From the NCBI RefSeq assembly GCF_026151205.1, contig NC_087084.1:6503538-6567537 (forward strand): a DNA stretch of 64,000 nucleotides, read 5' to 3'. Under the pieces are notes generated by a model that worked only from the letters and a program-made list of their open reading frames with translations, was not told where the DNA came from and made no database searches. The position numbers and the translations under genes were made by a program. This document shows, piece after piece, positions 36,640 to 48,272 of the stretch; position 1 is the first letter of the stretch; each line of letters opens with the position of its first letter. Origin of the DNA: Bolinopsis microptera. Lineage: Eukaryota; Ctenophora; Tentaculata; Lobata; Bolinopsidae.

Positions 36640-36762
36640 ATTTGTTAAAATGTTGTTAAAATGTTGTTAAAATGTTGTTATAATGTTGTTAAAATGTTGT
36701 TAAAATGTTGTTAAAATTTTGTTAAAATGTTGTTAAAATGTTGTTAAAATGTTGTTAAATGT
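36640..36762. repeat. 12-bp minisatellite (TTGTTAAAATGT)
   Basis: About ten copies beginning right at the acceptor side of SLC4 exon 16, so it replaces the usual branch-point and pyrimidine tract of that intron. Confidence 0.9.
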
Positions 36763-36967
36763 TTGTTTGTTTGGGGACCAGCTTTTGACACTGGTTAATG
36801 TTTAATATAATTGAAGAATGAGTCAATGTTAAGTCAAAATGGCTAGGACTCTAGACTGTCACTGATGAGAGAAAAGCATTGACAGATAACATAATGTGCA
36901 TAACTGACTGGACTAACATATTGTCTGCACTATCTAAGTTAACTCATATCCAAATTTATTATCTTAC

Positions 36968-37059
36968 GATAGATAACGCTTGCGTAACGTCTTGACATCT
37001 CTGATAAGACCACCAAAGTACCTCCCAGTACGGGAGAGGGGGTCGAAGTGCTCTTTTAG
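36968..37059 (-). CDS. SLC4 exon 15
   Basis: Encodes LKEHFDPLSRTGRYFGGLIR and DVKTLRKRYLS, the RTGRxFGGLIxDIKRxxPxYLSD signature at the cytoplasm-membrane junction. Donor TATC|GTAAGAT is strong. The acceptor CAGCGAG at 37060 is chosen because it keeps phase 0 with exon 14; CCCAG at 37080 looks stronger but breaks the frame, so a small extra exon may exist. Confidence 0.8.
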
Positions 37060-37444
37060 CTCGCTGGTGTATCCAACCACTGGGTATCTCACTGAAGAGG
37101 CGAGGTTTTTTTTCAGGTTCAAGCATGGAAAAATGGTAAGAAATGATCATGATTGGTGTACCCATGACGGTAAAAAAAATTTCAAATGGATATGATAGTG
37201 AGATAATAGCAACTGTTTCATTCAATACCTCGTTTGTCTTCATCGATTTCAGCCGCTTGTTTTTTTCTCTTTCTTATCGATTTCTGCAATTTTAAAAACG
37301 CTTATACAATGTGTCTATAAATGATCTTCTAAGATTCCAAACAACCTACTGTAATTATAAATTCTGTTGATTATACTATTCTTACCCCCTTTCTGGTTCA
37401 CAGAGTTCTACATACTCAACATAACATAACATAACAGAACACAC

Positions 37445-37579
37445 CTGTAAAGTTTTAGGTAGGATATGGTCAGCGCCGTATTCTCCAGGGGGCAGGACTA
37501 TACTGTCGTTAAGAAACACATTCAGCTCCGCCAGGACCTCCTCCTTGCTGCTAGCGGAGTACATCTTCTGTTGGAACTC
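37445..37579 (-). CDS. SLC4 exon 14
   Basis: Acceptor CACCTCAG, donor TACAG|GTGTGT; exactly 45 codons. Encodes EFQQKMYSASSKEEVLAELN and VFLNDSIVLPPGEY, equal to the family's F.DVAYKA..R.DLL.GIDEFLDxVxVLPPGEWDP. Confidence 0.92.
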
Positions 37580-37589
37580 CTGAGGTGTG

Positions 37590-37715
37590 TACTTTGTTAT
37601 GTAGTTCGTTATGTACTATGTTATGTACTATGTTATGTGCTTTGATGTGTACTTTGTTATGTACTTTGATATGTAATACGTTATGTACTTTGTTGTGTGC
37701 TTTGTTATGTGATTC
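37590..37715. repeat. Imperfect GTTATGTACTTT repeat
   Basis: Roughly ten degenerate units directly upstream of the exon 14 acceptor. Translated on the minus strand it gives HNKVHNIVH-type repeats; noncoding. Confidence 0.8.
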
Positions 37716-40327
37716 TTTAAGCTCGTTGATAAGACCTGTTTCTATGAACACCGATTTATAAAATAAGGATTCGATCAAACCGCTATTGCGATACCCATGT
37801 CCTAAATGGTGATCTGTTACATATTACATAGTTACGATAATTGAATACCATTGCTGCTCCATCTCAATTGTTACCTTATATAATAATATGTTGTGCGATT
37901 AGTCGCATTGTCTAGATAATGATCCCACAATCTCTTACTCGTCTGTTAAGTTGCATATTACTACTAATTACTACTAATTATCTCTTAGCGCATAGTCAAA
38001 ATTCATTGCATTGATACACTATCCAGGTTCAAACCAAAAATATCCATAATTAGGCAAGCTTCACAACTCCATAACAACAAATCATAACATAAATTTCTCT
38101 ACAATGTCAAATTGTAAAATTGGGGAGGTCATTGTAGATAATACAGCCGGAGCCAGCAAAGATCGAGGCACAAGATTACAAGATTGGGCGAGGGTTAGAC
38201 CCCAGATGTATGCTAATTTGATCCAGCACTCTGCATGCATCTCATTGCCAATCCTATTTCACAGCAGCCTGTAATCAGCTATGGTGTCATTGCTTCCATT
38301 TCCGTTGATGAATTTCCAAAGTAATTATAAATTTCGAGGTAGAAGGTCTGTGGATGCGATAAACGCGAGTGTATAAACGCAATGTATAACATTGTTTCAA
38401 TCACATGATGGTAATTTTGTCATTGTCAAGTTGCTAGAACATAATTTTCTACCACCCATCCATCGAGGCGGCTGGTTCTATAATCTTGTTGTTTATAATC
38501 AGCAGCTAGGTACGGCTATTATATGTATGCTCCCTCTTTGTCTTTCTGTATGTTCATTCATCTTTTGTGGGACGTAACTTCTCAATCTCTTGAGCGGTTT
38601 AAGCAAGAGAGGCAATGTATAGATGCGGTAAGATTTTGCAAATAGTGCGTTCCCGCACCTGCCTAAGATTGACTCAAGTAAGGCAAATTTCGAGGAAAAC
38701 ACCACGCTTAAGCCTTACTCTCAGTTTGGATTAGTCAACAGCGTAGTATGTAACGTGGCATATTACATGATTGTTTAGTTTAACGATCAAATAACTTACA
38801 AGGTTGATGTATCACACCGAGCGTCATGACAATACAAGATGTAAAATTCTAGAATTACCCTCCTAAAAGCTTTAAAAATTAGATGAGCAGGATAATTGGA
38901 GTTAGTCTAGCTGGCGATGAGCATAATTGAGACAGAGAATTTAATACTGACTTACTGTTGAGGGATTCAGCTTAAGGAGTTGTTCATTTGCCAACTTTCA
39001 CCCTCTTTTGTTTTTTCTCAATTATTGATAGTATTACTTGTCATCTGATGATATGCATTGATATTTGATAATGAACTTTTTTCTGATTCTTTTCCTATAC
39101 TATTGAGTATGTTCAGGTTATAATACAGGTGCAGTGCACCCCACAATAATAGAATAATAACAAATACTCCTCGCCAAAATACTTAGAACTCTATCAATGG
39201 AGACCAATATTGACTTCATTGACTATTGCTGTAATACACTAACACAGATCTGTATCTGATAAAAAGTCTATTACTCTGACCCTGCAATTGCACCTGGAAT
39301 AGATTTTTGAGCTCCAGTTAAATATTTTATACCTACTCATTATTGAGATTATTCACCTGGTGTTATACACCAGTTGGATAAGTTGAATTATTGACATATT
39401 TTATGTAAAGTGGCATAATAATAATAATTATGCACTCACGTGACGAGATAGATGTCCCCATTCTAAGTATATTATCTCTATTTATTTATTCAATAATTTA
39501 TAAAGATCAAAGAACAGATTGATGGCCTGTCTTTGATAGTCTGAATTGTTTGATTATTTGTGAATTGCTTTCACCACTCATTCGAACAAATCGAATGAAA
39601 CGTGAATGATAAATGTCTTTTCCAGCAGCTCGTTTGTTTGTTCCGTTTTTGGAATTGTATTAGACATCTCAAATCGCTGTGATAGTGAAAAATTGTAGCT
39701 TTAGCTATAGCCAGATCATGAGGAAGCAATGGTCTGCATTTTATTCATACTTATCAAACATTTCACATCTTTAATAGTTGAATTAACCTTTGTCGGAATT
39801 CGACAATTTGATACTCATTTGCAGAAGGAAATACTCGGAAATCATGTAAGAAGAATAATAATTGTATACTGGCAATGACAATAAAACTGATTAGGCAGGA
39901 CGGAACACCAAACTTTTTTCGTCTTTAAAGAAATACTAAATTACTGCCATGGTTCACCAAAAATACGCAATAGCGATCCTGAATTACATCCTTAAACGCA
40001 ATCCTGCCTAGCAGTCTAGCCGTCAAAACGCGTACGGTTTATCCATTTTCCCTTAACAAATTCAAAAAGAGTAGGCAGCATTGAGTGATGTTCCGGCAAT
40101 TTCCCAGTTTACTTAGTGTACCAACTTCAATGAGCTCGATCCATCCATCTGGCACATACTAATTACTAAAGTTTTGTTTGATTATATTACATTATGTTTG
40201 ACTGAAAATTTGTGTCATATTATAACAGAATGGCAGTGGAGCAAGTTTTAAGCACTGGTTGACCTTTGGATATTGGAGGTCATGCTACTATACCAGGCTG
40301 TAGAGTGTAGACTAACATCTGTTCTAA
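37716..40327. other. SLC4 intron, GPCR upstream region
   Basis: AT-rich intron with no exon recognised. The part just left of 40328 should hold the GPCR promoter and perhaps a 5' untranslated exon. I see no clear TATA box or motif cluster to mark. Confidence 0.45.
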
Positions 40328-41402
40328 GTGGCACAGTATGAGAGGTTTGTTTATTTGTACTTACTAAAGTCTGCAGAAAATACCTTAGTCATTATTCATC
40401 CATTCGAAACTATGTATGCCCTAAATACAATTTCTATATTACAAAGGATGGAATCCCCGGATTTTTCCAACAGAACCCTCTACGGCGAACAAACTGATGG
40501 ATTAAGGTACGTTTGGACAGTTTGGCTGATTATCATGCTGTTTCCATCTCTCTTCGGAAACACTACCATACTAGTAGCCTCTTTGAAATACAGAGCAATA
40601 AAACTGCACAGAGTCATCGTAATGTTTGTAGAACATATTGCCATGCTGGATCTCGCACTGGCTATCTCCTGTTTGATACCTAAAACCGCATCACTTATTG
40701 CTAACCAGTGGGTACTTGGACGGGGTTTGTGCTATTGTGTTGTCATGGCTACCTACTTTGGACACTCAGCTAAGTTGCAGTATATTGCAGCTATAACAAC
40801 GTGCAAGTGGATACTGCTCAGTTACCCTCTCAAAGCTAAGCTCTGGTTCAGAAAGCGAGCTTCATTCTACCTCAGTGTTTTTATCTGGATCATATCAACT
40901 GTGTTACCCATATCTTTCCTCGTTGTAGACAGAGAAGATGTGGCTTTCGACTATCGAACTTATATATGTGCGTATGGATACACGTCAGACATCTGGCGGT
41001 GGCTCCAGCTTGTTTTATCAGTTGTTCTTGGGTTCATTCCAATGATTATTATTGTTATTATGTCAGCTCTGTTGGTTTCTCATCTGTTAAAAGCAAAAAG
41101 GTCAGCAGAACGAAGCAGAGGAAGTTTCCGATGGCAGGGTCTCATAACAGTTCAGATGACTGCAGCCTTGTATATTCTTTCTTATCTGCCTTTTATCAGC
41201 TACATGGTCGTCGATGCACTGACTGAACAATCTGATTTACCCATGAGAAGTTCATTTTACCCTTTATACCACAGACTGGCTAAAGAATCAATTTGGTTAA
41301 GTGTCATGTATAACGTGTTTATCTACGCATTTACTGTTAAAAGTTTCAGAGATTACCTTAAAGGAGAAGTTCGTCAGAGGTTATCTACAGTTTCCTTTCA
41401 AG
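40328..41402 (+). CDS. Class A-like G-protein-coupled receptor, main exon
   Basis: One long exon carries all seven membrane helices (residues about 64-86, 97-120, 133-157, 178-199, 225-253, 271-295, 320-336). Class A marks: GN in helix 1 (77-78), LD in helix 2 (107-108), a cysteine before helix 3 (135) with a partner in loop 2 (C214), and P288 in helix 6. Oddities: the DRY position reads CKW (159-161), the NPxxY site reads NVFIY (329-333) and CWxP reads SYLP. Met41 (40448) gives a more normal N-terminus (MESPDFSNRT, with a glycosylation site) than the first ATG-frame start. Nested in an SLC4 intron on the opposite strand. Ligand unknown. Confidence 0.88.
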
Positions 41403-41645
41403 GTACCACCAAATATCCTGCTAAATCTAATTTTAATATCAAAAACGTTATTTATTGCCCCTACAATAAATAACGTTGAGGCCCTTATACCCTTACACCT
41501 TTTTACTGCGTTTCATTTAAAGAAACATAGATAATTATTATCAGTTTCGAATTTTATTTATAATAATATATACCTAGCTTTATTAATTTTTAGCATGATA
41601 CTGATATCTAGAGTGGAATTAATTATGTTAATCAATAATTTTCAG

Positions 41646-41827
41646 GTGACATGAGTTTTTCAGCAGTCACCGGACAAGCCTTCAACATAGCCCGATCAAG
41701 ATCGCCAATAATAAATAACTACAGACTGACTAGGAGACAAAGAACGAGAAACTTGTTAAGAGAACGAAATATTGAACCATCTGATGAAGTGTTCGAGGTA
41801 GATAGTTCTCAGACACTCCGTCAATAA
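41646..41827 (+). CDS. GPCR C-terminal tail exon
   Basis: TTTTCAG at 41645 opens a frame that joins codon 358 (CAAG|GTACC donor at 41403) in phase and adds 60 residues to TAA at 41825-41827, giving 418 codons in all. The tail is polar and basic, with LTRRQRTRNLLRERN and serine-rich ends suited to phosphorylation. Without splicing, the main exon reads on 23 codons to TAA at 41471-41473, an alternative short tail. The donor is only moderate, so both forms are possible. Confidence 0.7.
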
Positions 41828-41879
41828 AGCCCTCAGGCGTCTTTCAAACATCATGATATGTATCTTAAATTATTATCTC

Positions 41880-41885
41880 AATAAA
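41880..41885 (+). promoter_or_regulatory. AATAAA polyadenylation signal of the GPCR
   Basis: AATAAA lies 53 bases after the tail-exon stop and is followed at once by a GT-rich stretch (GTGTGGGTATGTGTGTGTGT), the usual downstream element. This supports the tail exon as the true 3' end. Confidence 0.8.
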
Positions 41886-42587
41886 GGTGTGGGTATGTGT
41901 GTGTGTACGTGTGTAGTGTGTATGTACGTGTGTATGTACGTGTGTAATTTCCGAACGGCTTAATCAGTAAGCCGTTAAAATAGACAATAATACATACCCC
42001 CTTAAAATAGACAATAATACCTACATTTAGTGTCGAACAAGTTTAGCACAGCTACATTTAAGTACTTAAGTAGCCATCCAATCGAATAAGTTTTAAGGCA
42101 GTAGCTAGGAGAATATGCGAGTTGTATCTCGGCTCTCATGAGTGCTCTGGGAATCGACTTCTCGTTCAAAATACAGGGATCTAAACTTACAGAGTAATTA
42201 GTGTCAAAGAGTTGAAATAAATGGGACTTTTCTGTTAATTCTGCAAAAATTTCCGGACGTCCGGATTTTTAGAAACCACCCCCCTCCCCTGTCCGGATTT
42301 GTCCGAAATTCAAAAACCACCCCCCTCTCTATTTGCCGGACGTCCTAAGTAGATGTCCCCTAATTAATTTCAAGAGTTTAAATTCCCAATTAGTCAGACT
42401 GAGCAGGTTGAGCTGTAGTAATACACAGTACTGAGCTGTTAAAACATTTTCATTGCTATCTTTAGTAACATCCTGAATCAGAAACTCGGTTAATATCAGT
42501 TCCTACAAAGTGTAACATTGGAAATGAAATGACACAACTGAAAACGATATGGATATTTAAAAATTAATCAATTATCTAATTAATGAC
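41886..42587. other. Space between the GPCR end and SLC4 exon 13
   Basis: Starts with TG/AC simple sequence and TTTCCGAACGGCTTAATCAG; the motif CCGTTCGGAAATTT returns inverted at 43801-43814. Otherwise unremarkable AT-rich DNA. Confidence 0.5.
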
Positions 42588-42706
42588 CTGATTACTCATG
42601 ATAGTAGCGATACTCCGGCCCACCTCGTGGTAGTCCACGGAGTCGGAGTGGGGTCCAATAACCAGAAACAGGAACCTCACGGGCATGTAGTACTCTGTGA
42701 TGTCGT
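42588..42706 (-). CDS. SLC4 exon 13
   Basis: Acceptor AATTTCAG, donor AATCAG|GTCATT; 119 bases. Encodes DITEYYMPVRFLFLVIGPHS and DYHEVGRSIATIMSNQ, the core cytoplasmic motif VPVRFLFVLLGP...DYHEIGRSIATLMSDE. Joins exon 14 in phase 0. Confidence 0.93.
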
Positions 42707-43239
42707 CTGAAATTGGATAATTATTAAAATCATTATTTATTACGGCGATTATTCATGAGTTACCCTGTAATGAGATTGTGATTCGATATTTTTATGAACT
42801 TGGTTTAAATTTCAGGGGACAATAGAACTTTGATGTACGATTTTTAACATCAAACGGGTGAGCCCATCGTACTAACCTTACCAAAATTGTCAACGATGTC
42901 AGCTTCAAGTAATATTAAGAAAAAATAAAATTCCGTTATAACGGAATTTTATAAATAAGAGTAAGACAAATCACCCAGCCACTCCATTCCGCGCCTTCCA
43001 TAAAGTTGTACGCGGATATATAATAATAGGAAGCAGATATACTTTGACGAAGATAATGAATTAAAGACGTTATAACCAACATCCTCACATCCCTATCACG
43101 TACATATCACTATATATATTATTACCCTTAATTGTCATTGTGAACTGTATAATATTCATAATTTGCGGGTGGAATTTTAATATCACCTCAAATCAACAAC
43201 ACAAACATTGGTTTTATACCAATGTATAATTATTAATAA

Positions 43240-43265
43240 CTAGTGTAACCCGGCCTTCGGCCGGG
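43240..43265 (-). mobile_element. Possible Helitron 3' terminus
   Basis: On the minus strand a GC-rich hairpin (CCCGGCCGAAGGCCGGG) is followed by TTACA and CTAG, then T, as Helitron ends are. The matching 5' end was not identified. Confidence 0.45.
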
Positions 43266-43982
43266 ATTTCACTGCCGCAGTTTAAAAGGGTAGGAGTAAT
43301 TACCCGCTGAGTCAAAACCCGGATTAGGCGAGCAATTCTATTCGGAGTGCCCTCACATGATCCAATAGTATGCTTAAAAGATAGTATCTTAAACAATAAT
43401 CAATAGAAATTAACCCTTAACACCATGCACCACACCCGCCTATCATATTTGTGAACATGCATTACATTGTCGTATGAAAGTATGAACTCTCTCTACAGTC
43501 CAAACAGACCGTTTGAGCTCTCCCTCCCCTAATAAGTTTATAGTATTACATGACCATGTAATATATGCGCCATGTAATATATACGCTACATAATATTATG
43601 CAGAGAGAGAGAGAGCTAGCCCCGTAACTCTTGCCGTTCTGATCAAGCCATTTTATGTAACATTTGTGGTACAAAACCATCAATTAAACCACTTACCACC
43701 GGCCGATTTTTATAAAGTTTGCTTATTGGCTTCGTCAGAGTTTTGTCGGCACTATACCGAAAAAACCAGTCCCGTAACTCTTACCGTTTTTTTTGTATAA
43801 CCGTTCGGAAATTTCAAACATACACACACACACACACACACACACGGATTTCTTGAGATTATTAAGATTAATACTTTCAACATTACTATATAACAAATAA
43901 TTTGAGGCTCTTATGATGTAGTTTTACGAAGATTTCGAGCCTTACGTTGTGTGTTTCCCTTCGTGTCCAAAAATATAAGCTA

Positions 43983-44297
43983 TCTTACTATATATAAAGC
44001 GAGACGATATATATATATTTATCTGTGCCATTTTACTGACACCACGGCATCAACTTTAACGCGAATTTCTGCAAAAAACCGTCAAAGATATAAAACTGAA
44101 ACTTTTTTGACTGGGTCAAATGCTTTAATGGTCTCCAAATCAGCATGAAAAAATAAAAAATTGGCCAAGAAATAGGAGTTTTAGAGCCCAAAATTTGGTA
44201 CCCCAAGTGGTGTCAAAAAACGCGAATTAAATAGGTAATAATTGTTTTAGTCTCTTGAGTCTTGACACCATTTTAGGGTTAGACGGGTTCCTGCTAG
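43983..44297 (+). mobile_element. Short non-autonomous Helitron-like element
   Basis: Begins TCTTACTATATATAAAGCG, a typical Helitron 5' end, and finishes GGGTTCCTGCTAG. It sits between an A (43982) and a T (44298), the AT target Helitrons use, and leaves no target duplication. At 315 bases it encodes nothing. The hairpin expected before CTAG is weak. Confidence 0.55.
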
Positions 44298-44484
44298 TGA
44301 TTTATAAAGATAAAGCAAATTTGTAAGCTAATATTTGAAGAGGTTTTTTTTTGGAAAACGAAATTAGATATATATATACAGAATAGTATTACAGGTTATA
44401 TATTATGAATATCATCATTGCCAAAATAACACCTTCGTGTCCAAAAGCATTATATTTTGTAACATTGTATAATAAATCACGCAC

Positions 44485-44597
44485 CAAAGTACTGAGCATC
44501 AGCTAGCCGGATAAAAGCCACCAGAGGTTTGGTGAGAAAGTCCAGTTTTGCCACTAAAACTGGGGCGGCTTCACAGTCAGGGGGTAGACTACCTGCT
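44485..44597 (-). CDS. SLC4 exon 12
   Basis: Donor CTTTG|GTGCGT. Encodes CEAAPVLVAKLDFLTKPLVA and FIRLADAQYF, equal to the family's GAEASNVLVGxVDFLxxPxIAFVRLxxA. Two acceptors 5 bases apart are usable: CCTCAG (exon end 44597, fits exon 11) and GAGCAG (44592, fits the 43-base exon). Confidence 0.9.
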
Positions 44598-45112
44598 CTG
44601 AGGAACCTTGAGGGGGTTAATTGGTTAATTATCTAATTGTGCGAAGAGGTGCAGATATGACAAATATTACATATTTCGAATTTGCAACAGTTTTTATATT
44701 AAACAAACTCAATGACCGGACTTTAACTACCTCGACGTCCTTACTTCTCTATGTAAATACAATAAATTAATAGCATGCAACTTACATTAACGTTACCTTC
44801 TAGTACGATCATTGCTCTTATCCTGATCAGGATACATGTATTTCTGAAATTATCTCAGTAGATTTATACCCTCCTCAATCAACTGTCTGATCAGTTATAG
44901 CAACTGACAGCTATAATCAAGTTTAATCAGGTTTAATCAGCCATGATCAGCTATAGCGACTGACAGCTACAATCAAGAATTGGACGCAGATACCTTCTAC
45001 TCTTTTATAACCATAACTGCAACCACTTAGACCGGAATTGAAATTTTAAATGATACCTGTCAATAATTTGTCGGGGCCAAGATGCTACAGTCAAGTCCTA
45101 ACTTAAACTCAC

Positions 45113-45155
45113 CTCGATTCTCGTGGAAGCATCTTTCAGCAATTGTAGTGGGGAC
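45113..45155 (-). CDS. Possible alternative 43-base SLC4 exon
   Basis: Excellent splice sites (GATTTTCAG and CGAG|GTGAGT). Read in phase 0 from exon 10 it gives VPTTIAERCFHENR and enters exon 12 in frame through the 44592 acceptor, skipping exon 11. Included after exon 11 it would shift the frame. Confidence 0.5.
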
Positions 45156-45627
45156 CTGAAAATCAGCCAATGTCAGCCAGCAACTCAGCAATTTTATAAT
45201 TTTTAGCATACTCGCCAGACAGCTTTCTTGAATTTCTCAGCATTGTTAAACGGGCGTAAAATATAGCTATAAAGCTATAATAATGGTTTAGCATCATCAG
45301 CTACTTATATTACAGCGGTTGATCCAGGAAGTGGGCCAAACACTGCTTACCACAGAATGCGAAATCTATAATTGCTGAGCTTGCAGGCGCAAGACATAAT
45401 CTTACTTTTACATTGCAGGACTGAAAATTGTGAAATATGTGATGATTATCTAAACAAATAAAAATCCATTGACATGCTTTCAATTTATTTTGATCCAATC
45501 AGAAAAACCCCAATTTGAAGCAACATTGTATTGTGTGAGATATTGAGATATTGGTGCCAAATCGTAGATATCAAGCAGATAAAAAACGGAAAACATTATA
45601 ATTAAGCTGCAAATGTATTGCAATTAC

Positions 45628-45809
45628 CTGTTAAGTTTATGCTTGAGGAACTGTGCAGTACTGGCTCTCCTTTTGCCGTCACTGACAGATGACTTCTTGT
45701 CCCCTCCATCCTTGCCGGAGCTGGATTCTTGAGATGCTTGTACTTCTTCGGATCCTGACGTTGTCTCCACATGTTTCGTTATTGCATCCAATACCTTGTG
45801 GAAGGAGTA
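45628..45809 (-). CDS. SLC4 exon 11
   Basis: Donor AACAG|GTAATT. Encodes YSFHKVLDAITKHVETTSGS and then a serine-, glycine- and lysine-rich stretch with a protein-kinase-like site KRRAS. The acceptor TTGAAG is weak and chosen for phase; CAATCAG, 7 bases earlier, looks better but does not match exon 10. Part of the variable cytoplasmic loop. Confidence 0.65.
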
Positions 45810-46176
45810 CTTCAAGCTGATTGTTTCTTTAATATGACCTCATATTATCGTATTATAACCAAGGTCAAAGACGCAGGTTGTACAATAACCTCCAATCTCC
45901 AACCATTTATATTATATATGATTTTAAAATGGCTACAACTTTTAGCCTAGTTTTGTGCTTTCAGACTTCGATCAAGCTACCAAACAAATTCGATTAACCA
46001 TTGGAGGTGACCTACTCCTTTGTTCTTTTGTGAACTTTTATTTAACTTCCCAAAACTTTACAAAACTTTCCAATAAAAAATTAATCTCTGAAATAAGCTC
46101 CAATTTAATATATAATGTTATCCCAGCGTACAAAACTATAAAAACATTGCGGATCCCATAACTGGAATTATTTTAC

Positions 46177-46340
46177 CCTAACACCATCCTCCTCTTCCTC
46201 CTCCTCTTCCACAACGAGAGGATTGTTAAGAACAAAGTGAGCGGTAGGAGAGAGTGTAGGTCTGTCAAAATTTAGTTCGTGGAGTCCAACTGTTGACTTT
46301 CGGGGTTCCATGAATGAAACTGTCTTTCGGGAATTTAGAC
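46177..46340 (-). CDS. SLC4 exon 10
   Basis: Acceptor TTTTCAG. Encodes LNSRKTVSFMEPRKSTVGL and HFVLNNPLVVEEEEEEEDG. Two donors occur: TTAGG|GTAAAA (used here, keeps exon 11 or the 43-base exon in frame) and GATG|GTGTTA at 46184. Confidence 0.7.
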
Positions 46341-46504
46341 CTGAAAAAATTGGCTGGAAAGATCAGAACCAAAAGCAACATGCACTGAGGGGCTATTTAG
46401 TTATCCAACTCGGGCACTTGAAGAAACAGCAAATAACAGAAAGCTTAACAAATTGAGCCATTGGATACTTATAATAAAATACTGAAATTTTATTGTCCGC
46501 TCAC

Positions 46505-46819
46505 CAGTCCGCTTCTGTTTGATCTCTTGCTCACATTTCATAAAATCTTGCTTCACTTTTTCTAGAATGTTCGACACCAACTTGTCAGAAATTTCGGTTA
46601 TCTCCCTCTCTTCTGCCGTTTCATTTGAAGAATTTCCTTGTTTTGCCTCATTTGAGTTATTTCCCTGTTTTGACTCATTTGAGGTATTCCCTTGTTTTGC
46701 CTCATTTGGAGGTTGTATCTCATCCATTGTCTCCTCTGTGAGGGCGGGTAAAGTAGGTGCTTCACTCGCAACGTTAGTAAAAACACAAGACTCCAGATCT
46801 TCTGATTTGCTCGATCTCC
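46505..46819 (-). CDS. SLC4 exon 9
   Basis: Acceptor ACTTTTCAG, donor GACTG|GTGAGC; 315 bases in phase on both sides. Low-complexity cytoplasmic sequence with three near copies of a ten-residue unit (SNEAKQGN), then a helix-like stretch ISDKLVSNILEKVKQDF. No homology visible beyond position in the SLC4 loop. Confidence 0.75.
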
Positions 46820-46955
46820 CTGAAAAGTATGAAATTATGAAGAAATGGGAGGTTTTATTGCCGAGTCAACTATACTTAAATAACTAAAAACTAAATAATT
46901 CTGCTAAAACCACGGTGATATAATATTATAAGGAACTTAAGTGAATCTTAGTTAC

Positions 46956-47063
46956 CTTTAAATTCATTAATTTTGAGCTGAAGCCTATCAAATATGCTCT
47001 GTCTACGCTCTGCAGCAGGATCGGAGATGTCTTTTGAGTAACCTTGTGAAGTGGATCTGGCTC
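46956..47063 (-). CDS. SLC4 exon 8
   Basis: Acceptor AACTTCAG, donor AAAG|GTAACT; 108 bases. Encodes ARSTSQGYSKDISDPAAERR and QSIFDRLQLKINEFK. It can follow exon 7 or any of the short MSTGSG first exons, since all end in phase 1. Confidence 0.75.
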
Positions 47064-47722
47064 CTGAAGTTGAACTATACAGTGTAATGTGGTAAGCTGG
47101 TTACAGCAGGTTTTAGCGAAGTGATCTTTTAGAATATTCTAGTTTAGTGCTCCTGAAGTTGAACTGTGAGAATTACTTGATAGAAAATAACCTCCTGAGC
47201 CGGTACTCATTTCCTCTCTGAGCTAGCTAGTGTATATCAGTTTCTTGTTGGTGTTTTGTCTGTGTTTGTTTGTCCGTAGTAGGAATTTACTGTAACTTTG
47301 GAGACTGGGCGCAGTAATGTCCCAGAGGGTTTGTAACATCATGGATGCTGACTAAGCTTACCTGATCCTCTCCAACTTGTATTAGTACACTACTTCATTC
47401 ACACCAGCCATTTCACTACATTAAACTGATTGAGGTTATGCCCTTTGTACATGCTGAAGCGATATGCTATGATGAGTGGAATATGAGTTAGGATCAGTTT
47501 GGTCCGTTTCATGGCAAAAACATTTATTGATTTTGTATTAACCCTTCGGGGCTTGCGTGACCCTTATCATAGAACTGGTTTTCAGGACTGGCAGTCTGAC
47601 CTATTGCCTTGCCAGCATAGGTGTACTTATATAGTTTTGCATGGTTCAGTTGCATAGTAGTGTCCGAATTGCACTGATTCTAGCCCGAGTAGTGTTCGAA
47701 AGGGCGCCCTGTTTTGACATAC

Positions 47723-47741
47723 CTCCTGAGCCGGTACTCAT
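47723..47741 (-). CDS. Alternative SLC4 first exon, copy 2 (MSTGSG)
   Basis: ATG at 47741, six codons, then GAG|GTATGTC, a good donor in phase 1 that joins exon 8 in frame. It would give a protein lacking exons 1-7. Copy 3 at 48254-48272 is identical; copy 1 at 47192-47210 has the poorer donor GTTATT because the repeat ends there. Use as a promoter-proximal exon is inference. Confidence 0.5.
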
Positions 47742-48253
47742 TTCCTCTCTGAGCTAGCTAGTGTATATCAGTTTCTTGTTGGTGTTTTGTCTGTGTTTGT
47801 TTGTCCGTAGTAGGAATTTACTGTAACTTTGGAGACTGGGCGCAGTAATGTCCCAGAGGGTTTGTAACATCATGGATGCTGACTAAGCTTACCTGATCCT
47901 CTCCAACTTGTATTAGTACACTACTTCATTCACACCAGTCATTTCACTACATTAAACTGATTGAGGTTATGCCCTTTGTACATGCTGAAGCGATATGCTA
48001 TGATGAGTGGAATATGAGTTAGGATCAGTTTGGTCCGTTTCATGGCAAAAACATTTATTGATTTTGTATTAACCCTTCGGGGCTTGCGTGACCCTTATCA
48101 TAGAACTGGTTTTCAGGACTGGCAGTCTGACCTATTGCCTTGCCAGCATAGGTGTACTTATATAGTTTTGCATGGTTCAGTTGCATAGTAGTGTCCGAAT
48201 TGCACTGATTCTAGCCCGAGTAGTGTTCGAAAGGGCGCCCTGTTTTGACATAC

Positions 48254-48272
48254 CTCCTGAGCCGGTACTCAT
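48254..48272 (-). CDS. Alternative SLC4 first exon, copy 3 (MSTGSG)
   Basis: Same sequence and donor as copy 2. As an internal exon it would meet a TGA, so it only makes sense as a first exon. Confidence 0.45.

Noticed and set aside
37080-37090. Acceptor CCCAG for SLC4 exon 15
   Set aside because: Looks stronger than the chosen site but would enter in the wrong phase from exon 14.
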